A DNA stretch of 64,000 nt from Wolfiporia cocos (taxonomy: Eukaryota; Basidiomycota; Agaricomycetes; Polyporales; Phaeolaceae), in contig JACCLO010000009.1 in the NCBI GenBank assembly GCA_029448655.1, forward strand, positions 2,480,001 through 2,544,000. The letters are read 5' to 3'. The notes under the pieces are model-generated. The model was not told where the DNA came from. It saw nothing but the letters and a program-made list of their open reading frames with translations, and ran no database searches. Shown in pieces: positions 55,810-64,000 of this stretch; the stretch's first letter is position 1; every line of letters starts with the position of its first letter. The position numbers and the translations under genes were made by a program.

Positions 55810-56460
55810 GATCTGCACTGTGCCTCATGCAGTACCAGGATTTAATGATATCCAGATAGCTATGATCTTTGCAAGATATATTCATAAGCTGCATGTGAGC
55901 ACTTTCAGGATGATATGCATACCATCGCATTACACAAAGTCAGGAGAAATCCAACACATGCAGTCACATTGTCTATCCATTATCGCAAAATTGAAGAGCA
56001 TCGATCCTGCTAGGCCTGAGCATTTGCAACCAGCAAGATGAATTTGGCATCCAGAGACATGAGGAGGTGATTTTAACACTGCTGGAAGGAGTGAAGGCCC
56101 TAGCACTGATCATTATCACCTATGCAGGCAGTTATGAGGCATCAAAATCATCCTTCTGGCGTGTCCTTGCCTGTCACATCTTTACCTTTACAAAATCCAC
56201 TGTTTACAACGCACCCCTCATCAGGACCACTCCCACAAACACAACGGCAAATCACAAGGGAACTATTTGCACTATGGTATGCTCTGACAGGCAGAGAAGT
56301 ACTCTGCCAACTTCCCCATATTATGTTGCACATTAATCCAGCCAATACGAGCTTGCAGCAGCTGAGCTGGTCTGGTATGTATTTATAATGTGCATGGCCA
56401 TCTACTGCAAAGCCTGCCAATGCTGGTGGCATATCTTTTTTTTTTGACTGCCACATCGAC

Positions 56461-56840
56461 TGACACAAGCAACAACTCAAGCAACTACTCAGGGGAATAG
56501 TACTCGCACAAAGGTGTATTCCTAGTCTGAGGCTACTCAAGGCATATAAGGCCAAGATGAGTCTGGGGTGCTACCCAGCTCGCCAGCCAGTATATATGCT
56601 TTTCTACTGTTTGTACATGTGTGGCTGCTGTATAGTATTATGTAAGCTGATAGTCCGTTATAATATAGATAACCCTATAATGGGTGTAGGTACACGGCAC
56701 AGAGTGTCCAGGGGTCTGGCAACACGTGATAGGGTGATTGGGGTCTCTGCATGTGATTGCTTAGGCACGCGCTTAGATAAGATAAGGGTTTGAAGTCCGT
56801 CACTAGTCGCTAGCTAGTTGAAAGAAATCGGCTTGTGACA
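56461..56840 (-). mobile_element. Solo LTR-4
   Basis: 380 bp, TGACACAAGC...GCTTGTGACA, flanked by TCGAC and TCAAC (4 of 5). F-box pseudogene sequence resumes on its right side. Confidence 0.8.
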
Positions 56841-57025
56841 TCAACAGTGACTTGGATGATCTACACAACATAAGTAATGAAGTTGTTGTCAACTTGACAC
56901 TGTATCATGCAGCTCAAGGTCATCTTACCATCTGCTAGAGTTCAGTGATCCAGACAATATGATGCATCCGTAGATCTTAGGCCTCATTTGCTGGCCTGTC
57001 ATCAATCCTACTTTGACAGTATAAT

Positions 57026-57838
57026 TCTGGGATTCAAATTGCAGCTGCTCATCTCTCCTCTAACAGATCTACAGTCTTCAATCACTCAATGAGACAAATG
57101 ATCTTATTATTGAATTCCACATCCCACCTTTGTGTCTCTGCATCAGGCTGCATGCAGGCTGGATTGTTTGGAATATGAGAAACTACTGGCACTAGTGCTG
57201 TAGCTTCAAACAGATACCTTGGATATTGCATTCCTTGAATCATTGCAGTATACTGATAGTGGGGGTGGTTGATATGCTATTTCTCAAAGCCTTCAGATGA
57301 CAATGTCAAAATAGTAGTTTTCACCACATACACCGAGATCATTGAGAGAATAGGATCAGAGGTGTTGCAGAGGCTGATCCGATTGGGCGCTCAATTATGG
57401 AACTAGCGATATCGTCACCATGGCCTCCATGGTTGCAAGATATCATACAGGCCTTTTCTACGCATAACTGCTTATATTCTACTATGGTTGGACGAGCTGA
57501 TACAAAAGGCGGAGAGGAAGATGAGAATGAGATGTAGCACCGGTTGATGAGGTTTGAATGTTTGAATGTTTGAACAGTGATGCTGTCTCATTGTGTGATA
57601 CTTCATTGATAACAACATTTATCGCCCATTGTTTAATTCCACTGGCTTTAGAAGAGCCTTGATAATGGAACTCTCAGGTCTAATGTCCCAGTATTCTATA
57701 GACTATGATACAAAAAACTATGCTCGAAGTTTGAGGCAGTATGATTTTTCATTGTCTGATTGAGCCATTGAAGACCGTTAATAATGAATACATAACACTG
57801 ACTCAAACCTAGCGCCCTCCTCACATAATGCCCATGTA
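57026..57838. other. Unassigned region
   Basis: About 800 bp between the F-box pseudogene and hAT-A2. CpG-poor with stops in all frames; no recognised gene, RNA or repeat end. Confidence 0.4.
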
Positions 57839-57846
57839 CCATGAAT

Positions 57847-59275
57847 TAGTGTTGCCGAAGTTCAGTTCAGAACCAAGGTTCAGAACCTGAACTGCTTGAA
57901 CCAAACCTAGGTTCAGGTTCAGTCCAGGTCCAGTTCAGGGTAGGACATCAAGGTTCGGTTCTTGGTTCAGGGGGGTCATGGGTACCCTTGAACCAGGTTC
58001 GAACTGGACTGAACCTTGAACCACATAGCATTAACATATTCTGTGTGGATAAGCATCAATTACAATTATGTTCTTGCCATCTTTGCTATAGTGTTGTTGC
58101 AGTAAGTTATGGATAGCTGGCTTCACCATAGCAAGCATCAGCACTCACGAGTTGAATTACCCGTGGCTTTGCCACGAATTGTCACTTAAGTGTGATAACT
58201 AATAGAATAAGGGAAAAACATATTGGATGGAGACATTGTGAGTCCACCCAACCCCCAGGGTGTGTGATCACCCTGCTGCACCTGCCTCTTCATTCTCTGC
58301 CCACTCAGCCACTTCCGACACCTTGCTGATGCTCGGTATGGTTGTTGCTTCGCTTGTAACATTGCGTCCACAAATGTGATGCCTCAAAAAACTCCTGACT
58401 TCGGTGGGTATCTACAGTACAGGATATTTACGTTACAACAGCTACAAAATCCCGTGGCACAGTGCAGGGAGGACGCGGTCGAAGGGATTTGAACGCCGCA
58501 CATGTCGTAGGCGCCATGCGTGGAAAATGGCACGGGGGTGGTGGTGCGCACCCTACGGGCCAATGAATGCACGGTTGCCATGTGAGAACCACATGGTTTT
58601 CTTCCACGGCCCTTTAGTACTTAGATATACTCTAGTCTCCCAATATGGCAAGGGCTCAACCCCATGCTGGGATCACCATGCTTTCTGTAGCACTGGGCTG
58701 CATTTGTTGCTGTCAGATGAAGTAAGAAATGTAGAAGATTATGTTTCACTTCATATCCATGATCCTAGGTTATATACAGTGTTGTCTAAGAATGGTTTGT
58801 TATTGAGGTTTGCCTCAGGCTAATTCACAATCATAAACTCTGATTACTGAACTGCTCAAAATGGCTGCCTTGAGTGATCATTGTGCATCTGAAATTTATG
58901 TTTACCACTCTAATCAAGATTAAGAGCCACTTTGGAATTCAGCCCAATAGACACCAAATGGAGGCACTGCAGAACTTGAAGTGTGATTACTTTAGTGGGT
59001 TCAATAGTGCCGGGGATGAGGTAGACAATAGAGGGCAATTGGTATACATAGAAAGGTGCATGAAGTTGGTGTCTAAATTATCATTTTTACACTCTATAGA
59101 AGCAAGTAACTTAGCGGTTCGAACCTAGTTCGAACCATGAACCAAACCTGATGAACCAGTTCACCAGGTTCAGTCCAGGTTCAGGTTCAGGTTCAGGCTC
59201 CCTGCAGTCGGTTCGGTTCTGGGTTCAGCCCTAGACCCCCCTGAACCTGAACCGAACTGAACTTCGGCAACACTA
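57847..59275. mobile_element. hAT-A2, non-autonomous hAT-like element carrying a Helitron
   Basis: Same TIRs (TAGTGTTGCCGAAGTTC) and GGTTC/GAACC subterminal arrays as hAT-A1; exact 8 bp TSD CCATGAAT (57839-57846, 59276-59283). Contains Helitron 58148-58625; without it the element is 951 bp. Confidence 0.85.
58148..58625 (-). mobile_element. Non-autonomous Helitron inside hAT-A2
   Basis: Minus-strand 5' TCTAAGTACTAAAGGG at 58625, 3' hairpin CGTGGCAAAGCCACGG, then 12 nt and CTCG (a mutated CTRR) at 58151-58148. The host A (58147) and T (58626) flank it. hAT-A1 has the uninterrupted site GCACTCATATACTCC near 8370. It holds about one unit of the minisatellite found in Helitron unit 2. Confidence 0.75.
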
Positions 59276-59283
59276 CCATGAAT

Positions 59284-59797
59284 CAATCTTGGCCCGACGT
59301 GTTTTCTACTTTGTTCAAATCCAGTTAAAATAAAGGGTAACGAGCGCCACAGGCAATATATGATCATGCGATTACTGATCTCAATCATGTTACGAATCAC
59401 GCATATTGCACTTGTGGCGGCAACCGTCTTAACGCATCTGAGTCGCCTCGCAAGCGAGACGATATTATTGTTGGCGGAATAGCCGGAGGCGCGCGGTTAA
59501 GCGAGCTGCGCCGCCTGCCCTGATGTTAGCGACGGAATAAAAGGGGAATGTAGCGCACCTTCGCTCGTTTGTACCTAAATCCCGAGTGGTAGTCAGTAAT
59601 TGACGTGGCTGGCCGGACTTTGGCCGCCGTTTGTCAACAATTATGTCTTCTGCACTCCAATAAGTGCAGTCTACCGTGTACCCGTGAACGGAGTGTATAA
59701 ATATTAGGTCTCCCTTATTACATAATGCAAGCTATCAGCGCTTATTAGTAAGTTTCCGATTTCCAAGGTAGGAACCTGTGCTGTACTGCGAGTCTGT
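59284..59797 (+). promoter_or_regulatory. Promoter region of the F-box gene
   Basis: CpG-rich sequence with TATAAATAT at 59696-59704, about 95 nt before the proposed ATG at 59798. Confidence 0.5.
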
Positions 59798-61218
59798 ATG
59801 TTCAGCGATGCTCTATACAATAAACTGATACGGATCAAAGAAGAAGACGAGGTTGGAATATACAGTTGCCAGCACGCGAGCTATTGTTGCACTCAACGGG
59901 TCCTACAATTCAAACAGTGAGTAGCGGTACAAAGCTCGCGTCTTCCTTGCTCATACTCGTCAAAGTGCAAACATTCAGCAGGCAGCTTCCTCCGGAGATT
60001 TGGGCAATCATCTTTGGATGCTTCATCGACGACCGCCAGTCACTAGAAGCGTGCGCTTTCGTTTGCAGTGCCTGGCTATCGGTGGCACGACCCCTCCTTC
60101 TTCGGAGTGTGCACATTCAAGATCTTCTCACATGCAGCGAGATCGATATTGCTCTCGACAGACACCCGAACATTGCGAGATACATTCACAAGCTCCGTGT
60201 GGGCCCCATTGGAATAACTGACATCTCATTTCTCCACGAAGAGCCTCAGGAAGTGTGGCAGTGCTGTCTACGTCTCCTCGCGAAGCTCGAGGACGTTCGC
60301 GAGCTCTTGGTCAACCTCAATGAGGGCTGGATAGACTTGGCACCCCACGACCTGAAGGGACGACTTCCTAAGCTACTGGAAAGAGTGGAGACTCTGTCAC
60401 TGACAAACATCACATGTACAGGTCAGGGTGTTCAAAACATCCTGCTGGCGTGTTCTCGTGTGTCGCATCTCTACCTTGACAGAATCTACTTTCCGCTGGG
60501 AACCCGCGAGCTTTTAGCCCACGACGCCACGGCAAACCAAAGGGAAACTATTCACACGTTGGTATACACTGGCAGCTGCTGGGAGAGCTGTGCTCCGTCA
60601 ACGGAGCTACTCGAGTGGCTAGTACACGGCGGGATGAATGTCAACCCCTCTCATCTCGGATTATCGAGAATGTCAGACGTCGCTTGGGATATGGTGCACG
60701 TTGCGGGTAGCAATCTTGAATATCTCTGGATCGACCTCATGGGTGCGGTGCATCCGCGGATGGCGCCAGCTCTCGCTGTCAACACACAGCTGGTGTCCAT
60801 CGATCTTATCGGGCTCCACAATGTTTTGGGCGGATCCTGGACCGCGCTCCTCCATGTTTTATCGCACATCGGCAGGGCCAATACGAGCTTACGGCAGCTG
60901 AGCTTGTCTCATATCGGTGATATGGATTCAGGCGACTCGATCGATCCGCATGCTTGGCGGGAGGTGGACTCACATCTAGCACGCCTCGCGCAAAGCCTGC
61001 CGAAGCTGGTCGTGAATCTCTATTTTCAGCGTGGCTTTTATAGCAACAGACTGCACGACATGATTATCGAGATTTTGGACAACTTGACACTGTATCGTGA
61101 AGCACGAGGCCGTCTGACCGTCTGCTGGAGCGTTACCTTAACGCAATATGCGGAGGCCCTCGACCTCAAACTCATGTGTCGACCCGACGTCGATCCTGGC
61201 TTGACAGAATCATTGTGA
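59798..61218 (+). CDS. F-box/LRR-like protein, paralogue 2
   Basis: Predicted 452-residue F-box protein, presumably an SCF substrate receptor. Exons 59798-59916 and 59979-61218; the 62 nt intron has GTGAGT, CTCAT and TTCAG at the same place and phase as in the 4177 gene. Exon 1 encodes MFSDALYNKLIRIKEEDEVG and onward. The F-box starts right after the intron (RQLPPEIWAIIFGCF..DRQSLEACAFVCSAWLSVARP). LRR-like repeats follow (VETLSLTNITC, VSHLYLDRIYF, LEYLWIDLMGA, LVSIDLIGLHN, LRQLSLSHIG), ending CRPDVDPGLTESL and TGA. Intact; TATA box upstream. Convergent with the DUF255 gene, 140 bp apart. Confidence 0.85.
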
Positions 61219-61358
61219 CGAAACGACTCTTACTCACTCCTGGCACTTATCACGTACAAATACAGGATCGTCACGTTAGTTACAAGATACATGTGGGTCT
61301 CAATATGTGGACCATCTGCGGTCCGCCATTGAGATGGCTCCTCTCAATCTTCTGGGAT

Positions 61359-64000
61359 CTAACGGTCCAACGCCTCGGCCAACTCCTGGACATCCTCGAT
61401 CGGCAAGCCACACGCGAAGTTCTGGCACACGCGGACGTTCGGCCGCGTCTTCTCCACCTCCACGCCGTCAACCAGGCTGCGCAGAGTCGCATTCAGCTTT
61501 GCCAGCCCCCGCGGAGGGTTAGCGGGGTCGACACGGATCAGGACGCGATTGGGCATCACACGCGCGCGGATCGCGCTGAGAAGAGGCGACGCAGGCGAGG
61601 CTGCAGGTGACTCGGTCAGGATGAACTGCAAGTAACCAGGTGCGGTCAGCGGCGATGCGGACGGGCAGCAGCAACGCCGCCCACCTGCCTGTATCCCTTG
61701 CGCGCGACTATCGCAGCGCCCACCATCGCCCCGAGTGCGTGCGGCGCAGCCTCGAGGAGCTGCGCGTTGGATGAGAGCACGCTCCGGGCCTTGTCCGCGT
61801 ACTCGGCATGCCTGTCCTCCGCGTAATGGGCGAGCCGGTGCAGGTTGGACAGCGTCACCGACGCAGCGCTCGGCTCTGCACCGTCCTATGGCAAGCGTTG
61901 TTCAGCATCAGGAATCGCTGCCGCTCGCGCATCCAGCCTGACGGGTCACGCACCTGTGCATCCTTGAGGCGGATGATGACGTGCTCGTCTGGGGCGGACG
62001 CGAAGTACCCTCCGCCTTGTGCATCGAAGAACCGCTCGTCGAGCGTCTCCTGCAGCTTCACCGCCCACAGTACATACTCCTCCTTTCCGCTGGCTTCGTG
62101 CAGGTCCAGCAAGCCTGGACACAAGCGGTTAATCACGGTTTTTCTCGGCAGCGTAGGCGAACATACCTTGAACGAGGAACGCATAGTCGTCCGCCTGCCC
62201 TGTGGGCCCCGGTCCCTCGCGCCAGCTCCGCCTGAGCTCTCCACTCGCCTCGTCATACAAATTCTGACGTAAGAACGCGGCAGCATGCTCCGCCAGCTGC
62301 AGCGCGCGCGCAGCCTCAGCGCCCTCGAGCACCTCGACCGCCCGCGCAAGTCCCGAGATCTACGGCAAAAACACGGCCATTCGTTCAGCCTACAGACACA
62401 CGGGGGAAGGACATCGTCCTCACCATCAGTCCGTTCCATCCCGCCAGGATCTTGTCGTCCAAATGCGGGCGCGGACGGTTCGCCTCGCGGTCATCGCGCA
62501 GCTTCTGCAGGCATACCCCGAGCCGCTCCTCCACCTCCGCGACCGTGCACGCGAACTTCTCCGCCACCGCCTGCAGCTCGTGCGCAATGTACAGGACGTT
62601 CTGTCCGACCGTCAGCGCCCATGCGCCATCGGCTCAGGATGAAACCGCGCACCTGCCCCTTGAGCTCGCCCTGCACGTCGTGCCGCGGGTCGCAGTTCCC
62701 GTCTTCCTCGACGCCATACGCGTACGCGAACAGCTCCGCGTCTGCGCCGAGCACGCGCCGGACGTCTGCCGCCGTCCACGTGTAGTACGCGCCCTCGCGC
62801 GTCTTCTCCGCACCCTGATACGGGAGCGAGTCCGCGTCCTCGGCACTGTAGAAGCCGCCCGCGGGGGCAGTGAGGCGCGCGGATACGTACGCGATAATCG
62901 AGCGTGCCAGCGCGAGCAGGGTCTTGTGCGCCGCGGGGGACCGGTGCGCGCTCGGCTTGAGCTCCGCCGCGGCACTCAGGAGCTGCGCCTGGTCGTACCT
63001 GCGGTGCGGTCAGCGTGGCGAAGGGGGTACACGTGCGTGTGCGCGCACAGCATCTTCTCAAAGTGCGGGACGTGCCAGCGCTCGTCGACGGAGTAGCGCG
63101 CCACCCCGCCACCGACGTGGTCGTGGATTCCGCCGCGGTAGATCTGCACCAGCGTATGCTCGACCATGGTCAGCGCGGCGGCGCGGGCGCCGCCGCCCTC
63201 GACCTCGCTCTGCTCGAAACTCTTGTGCTCGGCGTCGAGGACCTTCAGGATGTTCTCCGCATCGCGCTCTTCCGAGAGCTGCGCCTTGTTCGCGTCCTCC
63301 GTGACGGTCGCGTACCGCACGAGGAAGCCCGTCGTCTGCGAGACCTGCGGGAACTTGGGCGCACCGCCGAATCCGCCGTGGATGGGGTCGTACCGCGTCG
63401 CGAGCCGGTCGTACACCTTCTTGGAGAGCGCGTAGAAATTCAAGTTATCTGCCGGGGCGGAGGATATCTGTGCGGTTTGAGTGTATGTTAGACAGGATTT
63501 CACGGTCGGAAGTGCCGTCCAACTACGCACGTCGGTTATTGCGCGCAGCTGCTCTGTAATGTGTTGTCCGGACGCTTTGACGCGTTCAGGCTCTTCTTCC
63601 CAGCTATAGAATGCGGGTCGATATGCGCTCCTTGCGATGCATGGCAGAGACGGTACGTACGTGGCTGCGATCTGTACCAGGACCTGCCGGAACCGGCCAG
63701 GCGGGAAATACGTCTGCTCATGGAGAAAAATGTCATAACGGTTTTCCGGAAAAGGCGATGCACGCACGCCAGCGAAGATGGGGTTCAGTTCGGGTGTAAG
63801 CCCTGTTAGTGCATCCTCGTTAGCGTTCACAACGGGATGGTAAACTTCCATGACTGCTTACACACGCTCATCGGCCATCCGCCGCCGCCATTTGTCGCCT
63901 GCAGGAACGTCATGTAAAGCCTATCTACGTCGGGACGTTCCTCGCGGTCGACCTGTATATGCGAACATCAGCACATGCGTTGCGTTCGATAGGGCAGTGC
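61359..64000 (-). CDS. DUF255/thioredoxin-like protein (SPATA20/YyaL family), 5' end outside window
   Basis: C-terminal and central parts of a DUF255 family protein; its precise reaction is not established. Exons assembled by eye on the minus strand, with the window edge inside an intron. The first visible exon (63952-63862) encodes [20 protein letters not shown] then [10 protein letters not shown] 59 nt intron (63861-63803, GTAAGC...ACAG) joins to [12 protein letters not shown], then [41 protein letters not shown] and [19 protein letters not shown] followed by [17 protein letters not shown] intron then leads to [45 protein letters not shown] and finally [20 protein letters not shown] with TAG at 61361-61359. 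About ten introns; no break seen. The N-terminal part, including any thioredoxin cysteines, lies beyond 64000. Confidence 0.85.

Larger units (their letters stand above)
54880..57025 (+). pseudogene. F-box/LRR-like pseudogene, third paralogue
   Basis: Decayed relative of the genes at 4177 and 59798, interrupted by LTR-3 (54982) and LTR-4 (56461). Clear matches: GCAAGATATATTCATAAGCTGCATG (ARYIHKLHV) at about 55870, AKLKSI at about 55985, LLEGVKAL at about 56080, GCAAATCACAAGGGAACTATTTGCAC at about 56246, CCAATACGAGCTTGCAGCAGCTGAG at about 56341, CAACTTGACACTGTATCATG at about 56890, and a remnant of the CRPDVDPGLT end at about 57000. Frameshifts throughout. The left edge is approximate. Confidence 0.75.

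Noticed and set aside
62285..63304. Long plus-strand frames opposite the DUF255 gene
   Set aside because: GC-rich shadows; the minus strand holds the conserved protein with consistent introns.

Overview
The window looks like nuclear DNA of an agaricomycete (mushroom-forming) basidiomycete. The real genes have 48-60 nt introns with GTRNGN donors and CTRAY-type branch points. They belong to families expanded in these fungi (HET, F-box/LRR-like, F-box of the 'WNWKxG' type), and they sit among chromodomain Ty3/gypsy retrotransposons. All intron and repeat assignments were made by eye; no database was searched.

Layout. 0-7.5 kb: a HET-domain gene (260-2703), an F-box gene (4177-5651) and an F-box-like gene broken by one stop (6393-7526, minus). 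8-20.5 kb: repeats only, including a stack of eight nested LTR insertions (10.0-15.9 kb), a 1.9 kb TRIM with identical LTRs, solo LTRs and hAT-like elements. 20.9-24.8 kb: an alpha/beta hydrolase gene, a decayed DUF4336-like gene and three non-autonomous Helitrons joined head to tail. 24.8-42.6 kb: one ancestral 'WNWKxG' F-box gene scattered over about 18 kb by seven insertions, one of them chromovirus copy A (25413-33756, minus). 42.6-54.0 kb: a matryoshka of LTRs around the nearly intact chromovirus copy B (44103-52562, plus). 54.3-59.3 kb: more solo LTRs, an F-box pseudogene, and a hAT element containing a Helitron. 59.8-64 kb: an F-box paralogue of the 4.2 kb gene and the 3' part of a DUF255/thioredoxin-like (SPATA20/YyaL family) gene running off the right edge.

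Repeat names used below: LTR-1 = chromovirus LTR, 650-720 bp, begins TGTTACGG. LTR-2 = about 545 bp, TGTTA...TAACA. LTR-3 = 540-960 bp, begins TGTCACA. LTR-4 = about 382 bp, TGTCACA...TGTCA, sharing end sequences with LTR-3. LTR-5 = the TRIM LTR. LTR-6 and LTR-7 = single solo LTRs with TGTCAG/CTGACA ends. R1 = a 1.34 kb TIR element. hAT-A, -B and -C = short non-autonomous elements with TAGTG ends and 8 bp target duplications (TSDs). Almost every insertion has a readable TSD. Subtracting the nested insertions returns the family length each time (for example 385, 543, 548 and 383 bp), which independently supports the boundaries.

How the parts relate: the single-copy genes at both ends are CpG-rich and mostly intact. 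The middle is an insertion sink, where older copies have lost CpG to TpG/CpA. The chromovirus encodes gag, then protease-dUTPase-RT-RNase H-integrase-chromodomain, plus an overlapping third frame with two zinc knuckles. Its primer-binding site matches the predicted 5' end of its own transcript, suggesting Tf1-type self-priming. The unrelated TRIM shows the same arrangement.
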